Source: Camarhynchus parvulus
Lineage: Eukaryota; Chordata; Aves; Passeriformes; Thraupidae
Direction: 5' to 3'
DNA: 64,000 nt
Assembly: GCF_901933205.1 (NCBI RefSeq)
Contig: NC_044576.1
Span: 10,883,024 to 10,947,023, forward strand
Each line of letters starts with the position of its first letter. Positions within the stretch are counted from its first letter, which is position 1. The notes under the pieces are model-generated. The model saw only the letters and a list, made by a program, of their open reading frames with translations. It was not told the DNA's origin and searched no databases. Made by a program: the position numbers and the translations under genes. Below are positions 48,726 to 61,109 of this stretch, piece by piece.

Positions 48726-50715
48726 CCTCAGCTAGGTTTAGGAAAGGTGTGAGATTTGTGAAATAATACACATTCACCTAATATTAGCTTTTAACATAAA
48801 TCACACAAACACCAGAGAACCATTTCCTCCAATATCCCACCTGCAAAACTACATCCTTATGTCCAGATTGTAATGATGCAAAATAGGCTGCTTCAGGATG
48901 AAAGTATAAAATATGAATGTGCTAAATGAAATATTCTAGGGACCTGGCAATCTTGAGATTCTAAGTATTTATCTGAGATTTAAGACATGGACTAAATTCC
49001 AAGCTTTTCTCTGTCTCTTTTCCAATGTTACCTTTAGAAAGAATATAAATCTATTTTCTGCTTAGATTATTGAAATTTTCTCTTGAGGGATTGTCTCTTC
49101 CTGCTGTATTAAATCTCCCAAGTATAGAAGATAAAAACTGAAATCAAGACAGCTCAAGATAGCAATGTAATTAATGTACATCCTCAATGTCTATCAGTCT
49201 TGGGGTATTTTAGACAAAAGTTGGAAAAAAACTTTTCTAGTCAGGAGAGGAGACAGATCCCCCTCTAGGTGTTCAAGTGTCATGCACCATGTGGGTTTTT
49301 CAGTTCTTTTTGCTCCTGCTTTCAGAAAATGATATGGTGATGGTAATTCAAAGATACTCCCACCTGGAGTGGACATTCCCCCTGAAGACAGCAATGAGGA
49401 ATCAGGTTGGTGGCAGCAGCCCAGCAATTCCACTAGAGCCTTTGCAGACCCTGAACTGGAAAGAGCATTTTAAGGCTGAGCAGATAAATCAGTCTCACTT
49501 CCCCCTTATTTAACTAAAATTATAAAAGCATTTGCATTCATAAACATGCTTGCATGCATGCTTACTTATGAGGGCATAGTTTAGGAGTTTGATCACCAAG
49601 GTCAGATTAACATGGTAGAATGTTATAGTGGGTAGACAGAACAAAACCATGTTGCACTGTATCCCAAAAACACATTTAACACTACTTCCAAAACAAAATC
49701 ACGAAGGTACATAAAGAAATGTGAAATCTGGTGTGTTTTCAGAAATGAAACTTCCAAAGGAAACTTGCTGGTCTACTGTAAAACTTTAATATTGATTCAG
49801 GCTTCATAACTATAAAAACTGTGGAGTGCAGTTCCTTTTTGGATGCCTCTTACCTCAAGACTGATGGCAAGAAGTGGGCCAAAAAAAGCTACTGCCAGCA
49901 CTTCTTGGGCATGATGTGTGCATAAAACATTCACAGTGTCTTCTTTGGAAGATTAATGTGTCAGGAAAGGGCAGAGGCAGTTAATTTGCTAACCTCTTCA
50001 TGCCTACAGTTCAAGAGACTCAGCAATCCAGGTCATTCACTCTGCATGCTTGGCTTTCAGCAAGTGCTTGCTGGTTTTACACTGTGAAGGGATTAATATA
50101 GTATAGCTGTGGCAGTGACATGACACAAGCCACTTAGCTTTATTCTTATCAGCTGCATACAATGGTGTAGTCTTCACAGCTAGATGATTTCTCCCTTCTG
50201 ACACTTTATAGGGGTTTATTTCATAGGGTATCATTTGTTGTTGTGCATCTATCATGGGAAATGAGGTTCACTAAAAATAAATCTTTCCAGCATTCTTTTT
50301 AATACAGCTGGAGGAGCAAAGAGAGGGGAAACAAACTCCAAGAACTGACAGCTCAGAACTTTTAGCAAAATTAATTTATGGCAAGAAGTTGCTGTCTACA
50401 CCAAAATCCACTTTTTAAAATCACTGCATACTACAGTGGTGCACATTGATTATCTGTTTTGAAAGAGCAACATGTCTCAAACATCTTCTAGCCTTTATTC
50501 ACTGCTCATTCTGACATGCAAGCACATGGTTTAGTAATAGGATTATATTTATATCAATCCTATTACATGATGGGATTACTGCTCCTGATCCCAGGAATGC
50601 TTTTCAGCCCTAACAGGAATTTTACATCATGCAGCTTTAAGGACCAGCAGTTTCTGTCAGTGAGCATCTTAGCTTTGAAATATTTGCAGGTACAAGTCAG
50701 TACTGAATAAGGCAG
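48726..50715. other. Non-coding stretch, nothing recognised
   Basis: AT-rich unique-looking sequence. A short alternating GCATGC run lies at 49546-49562 (TGCTTGCATGCATGC). No gene supported. Confidence 0.5.
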
Positions 50716-50724
50716 CAGAGATGG

Positions 50725-50855
50725 ATATAGCTTGCACAAATGATAATTGTACTAATTTCATTAATTCTGCTAATGTGATTTGTGTCTTTTATACTGTTGC
50801 TCTGTTCTAATTAGTCAATTCAGGAAATTAAAAGCAGCATTTGGTGAGCTATGTT
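50725..50855. promoter_or_regulatory. Candidate conserved non-coding element, homeodomain-motif dense
   Basis: ATTA/TAAT cores recur closely: GATAATTGTACTAATTTC, CATTAATTCTGCTAATGTG, TCTAATTAGTCAATTC and GGAAATTAAAAG. The arrangement resembles known developmental enhancers, but conservation cannot be checked here. Confidence 0.35.
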
Positions 50856-53800
50856 TCAAGAATAACAGGCAGGGCACTTGAGAGACAAAGTCTACAGTAC
50901 CTTTTCTAAGACCCTTCAATTGTGGTAAAGAAAAACTTGCCCCTTCTTCCTAATTTCAGTTTCCATCTTGCCAACCAAGAGTTTATATTGTTTCCACCTT
51001 GGAGGAGTTATCTCTTATCATGTCAAAATATGGTCTTTTTATAGCATTTAAACGGATTTATTTGTCAGAGCTGTGTCAGTTCACGGGATGAAGAGTGGTA
51101 AGAAAGGCCTTTACTATTTTAGACTGTACTTGAACAGATGATAAACATTCACTTTCATTAAATTTAAAACCTCAGTGCTATCAGGACTGTTGTCAAGATA
51201 GAATAGGTATAACATTCTTAATGTCTTACTGCTGCTTGGTCTGGCCCATCTCAAAGGCACCACTTTACTACAAGCATCCTACCAATCTTTCTGGAGAATT
51301 AATTTTTACAGTGCTAGGGTAGCATTCAGGCATCTGTTTACCTTCCACTGACAAGGGTTAAGGGAACAGTTCAGCATGATTATCAGGGTGGCTTTGCTTT
51401 TACAAACTAGTATTTCATTGCATTTACAGCTAAGAGGATGCACTCTGATGGTAAGAACAGGAAAGGATGTAGGCCGGTGATAAATCTCAGTGTTAGCCCA
51501 TTCTGAGTCAGTATCAAAAATAGCTCTGAATCGAGGACAAAACTCTTGTTATGTGTCATGAAAAGACTCACAATTAATTATGAGCACTCCTATTGACATC
51601 ATGCCCATCCTTCCCTCCATGGCTCAGAGAGGAAGGTGCTACAAACCCTTTTCTCTTCAACTCTACTCAGGCACTGAAAAAGTCCTAACGTACTCTGCCA
51701 GACTCAGTCCTAACATAAATAGGCATCAAGCACAATCTTCTATCTCAAAACAAGAGGCCTCCCTTGCAATCTGTAACATATTCAGTTGCACTTTGCAGGA
51801 ATTTCCATCTCCAGTGAGACGAAAACCTGTAGTGTCTCAAGGTTTTCTAAACAAGCTAAAAGATTTATGGACAAGTATATCTTTAAACACCAGAAATTAA
51901 GTCTTGTGGAGCCTGTGATTCAAATTTTGATGCACCTAGTGTTTGATTTGGAGTTTCATGAGATTCTTTACTTAGTAATGTTAGAGAAAATTATAATACA
52001 ACAATAAGTGTTAGGCAACTGCCTTTCAGGTAGGCATTATGAAAATATTGTTAATGCTAGTCACTTGGCATTCCTAGTTTTGCCCCAGTGTAGATATGGA
52101 AAGAACACAAAAAGAAATTGAAAAAGCAGTGCATATTTTTCTTCATTTAAGTGGATTTTTTTGTTTGTGGTTTTTTTTAAGAGATGAACAAGAGTTTGTT
52201 TTATTTTATATGCAGAGACAAATGGTTTACCCAGCAAAAGTGTGGAAGATCTTCACAAGAAGACCTAGATTGAAAGTCTAGTGAAATACAAGGAAGATTA
52301 ATCCAGAAAAGGATCATTTGCTTATGAAAGCACCTAATGAGAAAAAAATGGGACCACATTTTCCCTGACAGCAGTGTTCTGGCACTCCAGTTCATTGGCT
52401 TAATTTAGTCAACTTTTTCCTTAAATATTTAATCACAAAGTTCCGAATCCAGACTCTTTTAAACTCAGAATCATTTGTTGAAAAATAATCACATTGCTGA
52501 TTAGATGTGGACAAAATTTGCAGTCACTGATAAATTTGCACATCTGATACTTAAAACATTTTGCTTAGGGGAAAAAAACAGCAAAAAATTGGAGAGGGAA
52601 GAGATCTAATTGCCTGCCCAGCAGTCTCAGCTTGTGTCTGCATCCCAGAGTCACAAACTGAGAGTTGGATGTATCATGTACATTGCAAGGTAGCAACCAT
52701 AACTTGAATTTAACAGCAGAGGATCAGGTCGACGCATTTTGGGGGTAAAAACTGCTCACAGTGCAGAGCAGTGAGCAGCCATGATGACTTGTCAGATGTG
52801 ATCCTGCTTGCTACAACACATTCCCCATATCAGCACTTATTATTAATCAAAGGTTATAGGGAGCTGCCTGCAACAGCATTCTGCAACCATGATTAATTAA
52901 CCAGTAGCTTTTAAAGGAAAAACAAGTCACTTTTTCAGAGCCAAGGATCTCTAGATTAAAAACTTGTGAGTACAAACGTAGGACTACAGCATGTCAGCTT
53001 CTCAGCTGATTTTGTCCATCTTGAGTGGCATACGAGCATGTCGGGCAAATCAAATGTTCTCTCACTTCATTTCCAGAAGTATGGTAGAAAAGCAGCACTA
53101 CATGGTGCTGAATTACCTCTCAAGAGTCAAACAATGATAATGCCTGGCTTTCTGCAAAGCACAGGCTCTCTAATGAGAAGATAGAACCCAAACATTAGCT
53201 AGTAGCAAATGTCTGTAATTCAGACCAAGCTTTTAACTAAATTGCTTATCAGAAAAAAAGAATCTTAGGCTGACATAAATGACAATTCTCTCTCCCTGAC
53301 ATCTGCATGAAAACCCAACAAGCATTTGACCTCCATATATTGCTGAATAGCCACACCCTACTGGAAAAAAATTATTAACTGGGATTTAAGTAACACACAT
53401 ACCTATTCTAAAAGCCATTCTTATTGATGAAGAAAAAAAAGTATGTCACATACTTCTAACAATTAGCCATTCTAGTTCCACAAGCCAATCACATTAGCTT
53501 CATGTTACCATTAGTGTGTGTGCTTGGGGGTCAAGATGGGGATGTTGAGGACAGGACAAAGTTGCAGGAGCAGAGCTTTTGGGGGATGGTTTCCACAGAG
53601 ACTGCTAAGCATGGGCTCTTCCAAGCTCTGCCCAAGCAGCCAAGGGGGTTAGTATAGCTCCTAACAAATAATTAAAATAGAGATGCAACAATACGTGCAA
53701 ACCTGAACACAGTAACACCCATTGTGACACTGCCTGAAAAAAACCCAAATCCATATTCTGAAGTCCCACCTTGCATCCAATATGCCCCCAGCTGGTTGCC

Positions 53801-54654
53801 AGGCAACCAAAAAAATATCACTGTGCCTGTGAATTAGGCATGGGTAAAGAAAGCACAAATGTGCAAAATAAATGCTTCTTTCCCTGAATGGCTCCCAGGA
53901 CTTAGGTGGCCCAAGCTCCACCTGTGTCCAGGTGTTCCTGGGCAGGTGACAGCAGTGGCAATGCAGCAGCCTGCAGCCCTGAGTCCCCCCACAGGCCTGC
54001 TGCAAATGCTCCACAAGGAGCTCACAACACGGATCAGGCAGCTCAGTTCAGCAATGAGAACAAGCTGCCACCATGACTGAGGGGGTGTGGCAGAGCTTTT
54101 CAGAGGAAAACAGCAACCACAGGAAGTCAGATACAATCTGGCTGCTTTCGCTCCAGCAACCAGCACTTTCTTGCAATTTCTCTGCTCTGGATAGGATAAA
54201 TCTAGTGAAAATGAGTGCTGGTGAACTTGGAACGCTAAGTCAGGATCTATGTTATGCCCAGCTCCTAATGTCACATGGGTACCACACACGTACATGTGCA
54301 CATCCCATATTTTCACCAAAGGAAATTCTCCGCTGTGGAAGAAACTCTGCCTGCCAATCCATTAAGAGATGACAGTTCAGAACTGAATTTCAGCATGCAG
54401 GTAGAAGAGATACCACAGCAGCAGCAGGCTGAAAATGTGGCTCCTGATAGAGACACATAGGGGAGAAAATGGCACTGAGAGCAGGATACCAGTTTGTCAC
54501 CACTGTCATGATGGAGGGGACACAGAGACAGAGAAAAATTCTTGTCTCTTCTGGAACAGGACAAGCTCTGCAGTCAAGTTATTCCAAGATGTCCATCACA
54601 TAAATGTAACACCGTGGAATAGTAAGGTTTCCCACAAAAGAGTAAAAACATTAT
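50856..54654. other. Non-coding stretch, no gene supported
   Basis: AT-rich to 53.5 kb, then somewhat GC-richer to 54.6 kb. Both strands there carry open frames of up to 161 codons (minus strand 53834-54319) whose translations show no domain and overlap one another; these are treated as chance. No repeat family is assigned. Confidence 0.45.
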
Positions 54655-54800
54655 TTGGAAGAGAGTGTTGGTGGTCATCAAATCCAACCTCCTGGTCAAT
54701 TTGGGGCTGTAGATTACATCAACCACAGCTCTGAGGCTTGCATGCTTCCAGAGATGAGAGTCCAGAGCCCCAGCAGGCAGCCCCTTCTTGTGCTGAACCA
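54655..54800 (-). mobile_element. Old, diverged CR1 fragment
   Basis: The plus strand reads TTTGGAAGAGAG, then GGTCATCAAATCCAACCTCC, and a degraded TTCCAGAGATGAGAGTCCAG and GCAGGCAGCCCC block. These line up with the CR1 pattern of GGAAGGGACC, CATC-AGTCCAACC, GGATGGAGACTCC and GGGCAGCC. Strong divergence suggests an old insertion. Boundaries are approximate, and the right edge could extend to about 54860. Confidence 0.6.
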
Positions 54801-56460
54801 TCCGTCCAAGGAAGAAACACATCTCCAGTGAAAGCCCTGCAGGAAGGGGACTGCATGGCCCCATGCTGGGGTTGAACCAGACTTAAAAAGATGACAGCCC
54901 TGGTGTCCAATTGCTTGTCCCCAGAGACACTGATTTTCCTTTATTTGATATAATGCTGTTATTATATAATCCTTTATAGCTAGTGAATTAAAAAGGTTGA
55001 CTTACAAAAAATCTCTTGACAGCAATACTGCTAGAAACTGACACTATTTGTTATGATTGAGGTACTTAAGGATATCACTGAAATTGGCTTAATTTCCAGT
55101 TAGACTGAAGAGAGCTTAATTTTCATCTTAGTCACCTTTTCCTACAAATATGTTGAGTCTGAAGATGAATTCTGATGATGTAGAACTCAAATATGCATTT
55201 CTCTAAGTAAGATGAAAATGGATTTGCATTTTGAAACAAGCCAGGCAAAATGAGTTCCTTATAAATCATGCTGTTAGGCACACAAAAGCAAAAACCTGTG
55301 GGTTTAATCTGTGAAATTCTGCACACTTGGACATGCACCTCACATAGTAAAATAACCCTGCAGAGCAGCAATTTTGATTTGAAAACATTCATCCACTGTT
55401 CTTGACACATAGGTGAAGAAGAGAGAGAGAGGAATGATAAAGTTACCACTCAGTGGTCAGTGCTTCAAGGATCGCACTTTTTTCATTCCTGAGAGAAACA
55501 GAATAAAGAAATACAGTACTACATAGATTTCCCTGCATTGATCTTCATTGATCTTCACCTTCAGACTTGCATTCTTTTCATCTGTGACTCCATTCAGTGA
55601 GGCATCAGCTCAATATTTCCACAGACTCATTCCCTGAGAGCTACAAAATTATTACAGTCCCTTATAAATCATCCCTAAGCAGCACAGGGCTCACAGTCTG
55701 TGAGGAACTGCATTCCTACCTTTCAAATCCAAGACTAGCAGACCTTCACAGATACCTTCAACTGAAAGTCAACTCCATGAAGATCTAACCAATCATCCAT
55801 GTTACAGCCTTGTCCACAAAAAAAAAAAAAAAAAAAAGGAAACAGTAGCAACGGTAGCAATTTCTTTATTATAACAATATTTAAGTTTCATACTTATTAA
55901 ATACATGTAGATCCCAGCAAATCCATGGGTTTGGGGCCTGCTTCTGGGGTGTTGGGAGTTTTTTCCCCTTAAAAGAAATCATGGCGCTATAGGAGAATGG
56001 AGTGCAGATTTCCCCAGGAGGTTAGAATCTAGAATCACATAATGAGTACAGAAGATTATGTGCAAAGATAATTACTTCCCATAGAAAAAAGCCCTTGCAT
56101 TATTTCCTTAAAATGTGGTGTGGTAAGCCCTTAACACCTATTAAATGCACTTCAGTTCTGCCAGAAACTTAATACCTAGCACTGCTTTGCTTAACCACTA
56201 ATTATCCTGACAAAAGGCACTCTTGCCCAGCCTTGCTACTCCACATTCCAGTGATTTGTCACACCAGATGCTAATATCCAACATATACTTCCCATACTGA
56301 CGTCTCTACCTGACACCTATAACAACTACAAGGAAAATGTCCTCTTTCCCAGATTTCCTGACAGCATTACTTGCCAACTCCTCTCTTTTCACAGACTTTC
56401 CACTGGGGTTATTAAAAAGATGTGGCATTACCAACAGGCTCAAATCCATTTCAAGGGGTT
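54801..56460. other. Non-coding stretch with a 20-A tract
   Basis: No supported exon. A run of 20 A lies at 55818-55837. A 10-base unit ATTGATCTTC is tandemly doubled near 55538-55557. Confidence 0.5.
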
Positions 56461-56464
56461 GGTT

Positions 56465-56898
56465 TAACAAACGCTGAACTGTGCCCAAAGAAGAGCAATT
56501 AAACATGAAGGGTCCAGAGAGCAAAACTTGTGACGAGCAGCTGAAGGAAGGGGGGGGTTTAGTCTGGAGGCAAAGAGGCTCAGGAAGATCTCCTGGCTCT
56601 CTACAACTCCCTGCAAGGAGGTGGTGGTGAGGGTAGGGGGTCATTGCTCTCTTCTCCCTAGAAAAAGCTACTGGACAGCAGCTGCATCAGAGGAGGTTTA
56701 GGTTGTATATTAGGGAAAATTTCTTCTTGGAAAGATTTATCCATAATTGGACCAGGCTGCCCAGGGAAGTGGTTGGGTCACCAGGTGTAGCTGTGACCCT
56801 CAGGGACACAGTTTAGTGGTGGACTTGGCTGTGCTGGGTTAACAGCTGGCTCCATGACCTCAAAGGTCTTTTCCAAGCTAAAGAACTGTGTGACATCA
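56465..56898 (+). mobile_element. CR1 LINE 3' fragment with ORF2 tail
   Basis: The plus strand shows CCCAAAGAAGAGCAATTAAA, TTTAGTCTGGAGGCAAAGAG, CTCTCTACAACTCCCTGCAA, TTAGGGAAAATTTCTTCTTG, ACCAGGCTGCCCAGGGAAGT and CTCAAAGGTCTTTTCCAAGC. This is the coding tail and 3' region of CR1 in forward orientation. A short deletion removes the usual segment after the GGTTGGGTCACCA block (near 56780), and further indels break the frame. 5'-truncated dead copy. Confidence 0.95.
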
Positions 56899-58928
56899 GC
56901 ACCACATTCATCCTCAAATCAGAGGACACATTCCATCTGAGGATATTGGCACCTCAAGCCCACCAGTCTTCAGTCTAGTCAGCTTCCAAAACTGGCAGCA
57001 GCTTCTGCTTCCAGACCTGAATAAATGACTAAAATAAAAGAGCTGTTGTACACTCATGAGATATAAAGAATACTTGTTAATTTCCTAACCATCTCCCAAA
57101 TAATTTTCACAAAGAAATGCTTCTCCCACAACTGCAACATCTCTCAGCATGCATCACAAACAGCCTGTACTGGGTTTTGAGCCCTCCCCCCTGGAGCAAG
57201 CCTGCAGTCAGTTTTCACCCTGTTCTGCAAGAATCCCCTCCTCAACTCTGTCATCAGTCTACTGCCAACAGCACCTTTAGTGTTTTCAAGGTAATCTACA
57301 CAAGAGAAAAGTAATTTTCCATGCACACTGACTGACATTTAGCTCTCACCACACAGGCAAGAAAATCATCAAGGCAAAAAAACACGTCTGATGTAGAACA
57401 GATAAAATAAAGCACGTCAAGAGAAGAATAAATTGTATGCCAAAATGTTGAGAGAGACAGACATGTTTTTTCTTTCTAAGACATCTGCAAAGGAAACCTG
57501 GTATCAACTGAATCAAACTGCCTAGATTAGGACATGATAAGGAAATGAAGTTATATATAGCACAGAGCTCTCCATGCACCAGAATTGTCCATTGTGCTAA
57601 ACCAGCCTAGAAAGCCTCTTTTGCTTTTTTTGCTACCTCACAGAGCTAGAAGTCTGAAAGGAATAATAGACGAGAGCTCTCCTCCAGAGACTGCTTTGCA
57701 GATTGATTTGCATTTCGTATTTACCTAATAAAAGAAGTGTGCCAGTTGGTAACATGACCAAGGGTTTATGTATAAGAAATAACTTCCAGAATGGCATTGT
57801 GCATTTCAGGACTGTGTTGATTGCTCTGACAGGAACGACCTTTCCTCAGAACTACAGGGGCGTGTTTCAATACATCTTGACAACTTTTGTTTGTGTTCTT
57901 CCAGGAATTTGTTGGCAAATTCATAATTTAAAAAGTTACTATTTTGCTTAGCAAGAAATAAACTATTTTCCCCACATAAAACAAACAGCACAGAGGAAAT
58001 AGGACAAGAAGAGTACCCTCTTCCATAGGGAATTGCAAACCCATATCAGTAGTGACTGCATCATACAAACAGATTGCCAGATGTGTCTGGGAAGTCACCA
58101 ATCTGCAATGAATCACTCGAGAGCCAGTGAGAGTCAGGAGCAAGGGCCACTTCTTGGCAAGTGTGAGACAGCCCCTCCTTCAAAGAGCAAGCAGTGGGTA
58201 GAGAAATAGTGTATGAGTCCAAGAAAACCATTATGTGCCGTAAATCTTCTTAAAAATTAAAGCAAACATCTGTCTTCTTAAATGAGTCTACCTTGAAAAA
58301 GTGAATCAAAACTAACCTAGAGTTTATAAGGCCTTTTAAAACCTACAGAGCAGTAAATTTTAAATCCTACTAATCTGGTATTTATACTGGTATAAATAGC
58401 TTCCACATCCCTGTTCATGCACAGGCATGATTCATTTTGCTTCTTGTACTCCCCTTCCTTTTTCCTCTCCCTACAGGCATCTACTCAGAATATTTCTAAG
58501 TGTAAGTGTAAAGGAATGAGAAAAAAGCCTGAGAAAATTTAGAACTAAAGTACCAGTTATGCAACAGAAAATGCAACAAATGGTGGAAAAATCCCAGGAT
58601 AAGAATAAAACTGTAGGCTTTGACCTAGGTTAGAATTCAATCCTGCAGCAGTATTGCAAAGGCTGAGGACTATAAAACTGTAATACTTTATTTGGAGCAT
58701 TGGCAGGACCTGCTTCCAATATACACGTTCTTCTCAATTTCAGAAAGCATGAATTCTGCAAAGCACTTGAACGTGCAATTAACATTAAGTGAATGCTTAA
58801 GTCTCACTAATTTTAAAGCAGTTTAGACACTGAGTATTTGCAGAATCAGAGGTGTCAGAGCCTGGCTGTCAGCTGCCTGCACTGTTTCAAGAGAGACACT
58901 ACATACTTCAGATGGAGATCTGCATTTC
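56899..58928. other. Non-coding stretch, nothing recognised
   Basis: AT-rich to average sequence without a supported exon or recognised repeat. Confidence 0.5.
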
Positions 58929-59042
58929 AGAGAAAGGGAGAGAGAGAGAGGAGAAAGAGAGGGAGGAGAAGGAGAGAAGGAGAAGGAGAGAAAGAGAGGG
59001 AGAGAAAGAGAGGGAGAGAAAGAGAGGGAGAGAAAGAGAGAA
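58929..59042 (+). repeat. 114-nt pure polypurine tract with 14-bp tandem unit
   Basis: The plus strand has only A and G from 58929 to 59042. Its right part is a tandem array of GAGAGAAAGAGAGG at 58986-58999, 59000-59013 and 59014-59027, plus a partial unit at 59028-59040. The left part is a looser (GA)n/(GGAGAA)n mix. Long polypurine/polypyrimidine mirror-like tracts can form intramolecular triplex (H-DNA) and nuclease-sensitive sites. Frames across it give meaningless E/R/K-rich (plus) or S/L/F-rich (minus) peptides. Confidence 0.95.
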
Positions 59043-59265
59043 CAAGTAACTGGATTTCTATGAGTGCTACAACTGAATAGATTTATTACAGGCGATAGAG
59101 AATAAGGGACAAATAACACCCTTGCAAATTTGGTAGGGAAATCACTCCAGTCACAGAACTTAGAGAAAGGGTGAAAAAGAACCAGAATACATGGGGTAAA
59201 TATTTTTCAAGTCTCTTACACCAGGACAAACTGTACCTGAAATAAACCTCTAAAACTTGCCAATC
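59043..59265. other. Non-coding, nothing recognised
   Basis: AT-rich spacer between the purine tract and the candidate conserved element to the right. Confidence 0.5.
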
Positions 59266-59269
59266 TTGC

Positions 59270-59480
59270 CAAACATTTGTTCCTAGGATCTCATTAGCTT
59301 TCCAGACACGCTGTCAGTGCCCTTGCTGAGAGCACTATCAGTGGAGCCTGCAATGCCAAGCCAAGGTTCTGGGTTAAGTGGCTGTTAAAGGGGAGTTATT
59401 AATAGAGCACTCATTCTGTATATCATCATTGCCATATCAATTACATCACTTGGATGTCACAAAAAGCAGGGCAAGCTGAA
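59270..59480. promoter_or_regulatory. Candidate conserved non-coding element
   Basis: Balanced, non-repetitive sequence with words such as CATTAGCTTTCCAGACACGC, CAATGCCAAGCCAAGG (NF1-like), GGGAGTTATTAATAGAGC, ATTGCCATATCAATTACATC and CACTTGGATGTCAC. Immediately upstream of the GC-rich patch at 59.74 kb. Texture-based inference. Confidence 0.35.
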
Positions 59481-59739
59481 ATATCCTAACCTGAACCAAG
59501 TCCAGATTCTGCCCCTACTTTTATCACTTCAGAGAGATCCTGCTGAATACTGAGCTTCCCCAGCTGTGCCACACATTTGAAACATCTTTGCAGAGAGGAT
59601 CAATTTACATCCCAAAAGCAAAAATGTGCTGCCTTTAATACTTGGGGTTTCTGCATGGCATTACGGTTGTCAGCATTACTGCAGCACAGAAAACGAGGAA
59701 AGGCTTCCTCACTCCTGAAGAAATGCTGCATAGTTAATC

Positions 59740-60075
59740 CGCGATGAAGGGAAAGCCCCCGGCAGCCAGGGGAACGGCTGTGTCCTGGAAGAGCCCGAGA
59801 GCTCTCAAGGACAATCTCCCCTTGCAAAGCCCAGCAGGAAGGGAGGGATGGCGGCGCAGCAGGAGAGTGGGACAGCTCTGGCTTCAGGCGCTCCGGGGGT
59901 GGCGATTTTCCAACAGAGGCCGCTGCAGCCTGTGGTACAGCTGGGAAAGCAGAGGGGGACAGGCAGGACCTGGGGATGTCTGCCTGGTGCTCACCACAGT
60001 GTGCTCCCTGGGATTTCTGGAGCAAGCATGCCTCACTAGGCAGGGACTCCAAGAGGAAATTCAAGGCTCCTGAGT
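59740..60075. promoter_or_regulatory. Small CpG-rich patch, possible secondary promoter or exon
   Basis: Eleven CpGs fall in about 185 bases (59740-59925), against a background of one or two per hundred. Open frames cross it on both strands: 109 codons plus (59744-60073), starting at an ATG in CCGCGATGAAG context, and 175 codons minus (59600-60127), the second longest frame of the window. Neither translation shows a domain, and the minus one is P/S/A-rich as expected from antisense GC-rich sequence. No TATA or clear donor was found. It could be an alternative promoter of the same gene, an orphan CpG island, or an old GC-rich repeat. Confidence 0.35.
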
Positions 60076-60800
60076 CTCTGCAGAGGACTGCCTCAAAGCA
60101 GCTATTCCCTGCATGACAACCTTGCACTGTCCTCTGCCATCTTCATGTGGCAATATTGACTAAATATGCCCTGTGTGCTACATGCATCCTCTTTTTTTCT
60201 TTTAGACATGTTTGCTCTTTAAGTTTCCAGGCAGTGTGGATTTTTACTGGTGTGTAAAGCTCTCATATGCTCATCATCATCCAGAAAGGTAATTTTAAAT
60301 CCTACTATATTAGTAGTCATTCCCAGATGTGTAATCATGACTAAATGTGAACATTCAGAAACATTTTTGATGACTGCTGCAAAAAGTAAATCCACTACAA
60401 CTGCAGCAAATATGTTCACAGCCAAATACACATCAATAATAGAAAAACAAGAGACAATTTTGTAAAATGCAGATGAGTGAACAGCATAGCCACATACATT
60501 CACTCTTTTCAGTCACATTGAAGCTCATTTTGTCATAGCAAGTGGCACATTCTTCTCATTTAGTCAAAGCTATGGCTGTATTTTGTGATCCAATGCTTGT
60601 GTAGAGCAGAGTTCTTTTTTCAGCATAGCAGAAACCTCTGTGGGGCTGATACTGGCTTAACTGAGGTGGTCCCCAATGGAAACGCAATAAAACTAGATTT
60701 TAACTGAAAATGCAGGAAAGGACTTCTACATAAGAGCCTTCTTAATCAGTGAAGACATTCCCTAAATACAATGGGTGGAAATCCTTGCTTCCCTTGCTCC
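60076..60800. other. Non-coding stretch, nothing recognised
   Basis: AT-rich sequence without a supported feature. Confidence 0.5.
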
Positions 60801-60814
60801 CCAGTATCTGAGCA

Positions 60815-61080
60815 CAGATGCGGCTGCTGGGCAGAGCGAGCGCAGCCGAGGCCCCGTTTCCTCTGCATATGTTCCTTCCTCCAGAGGACAATGACAGCCA
60901 TATCAGCAGGCCAGGTTATGCTGGCAGGGCACGCAGAAAACCCATTCCCTCAAGCAGAGATGGGAAGAACATCCCCAAAGAGCCTGAGCCCAGCTGCAGC
61001 CAGGCTTCCACACGTCTGGGTGTGTGCCAGCCCTGCCACAGGGGCTCGGAGACAAACACCTACATGGAGGTCTCTTCACA
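60815..61080. other. GC-richer patch of unknown nature
   Basis: About five CpGs cluster at 60820-60860 (GATGCGGCTGC, GAGCGAGCGCAGCCGAGG), with overlapping plus-strand frames of 110 (60771-61103) and 96 codons (60818-61108). The second begins MRLLGRASAAEAPFPLHMFL. I recognise no family, and the frames overlap each other, so a coding role is not supported. It lies 0.9 kb right of the CpG-rich patch. Confidence 0.3.
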
Positions 61081-61109
61081 TATTTTACAGCAAACAACAC
61101 TGATTTGAG

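Noticed and set aside
53834..54319. 161-codon minus-strand ORF
   Set aside because: Overlapping open frames on both strands and no recognisable motif; consistent with local GC enrichment.
58823..59119. Serine/leucine-rich or arginine/glutamate-rich proteins across the purine tract
   Set aside because: The peptides are direct read-outs of the low-complexity repeat in different frames.
59600..60127. 175-codon minus-strand ORF
   Set aside because: It runs antisense through a GC-rich patch, where stop codons are scarce by composition. The translation is P/S/A-rich without domains. Kept only as part of the CpG-patch finding.
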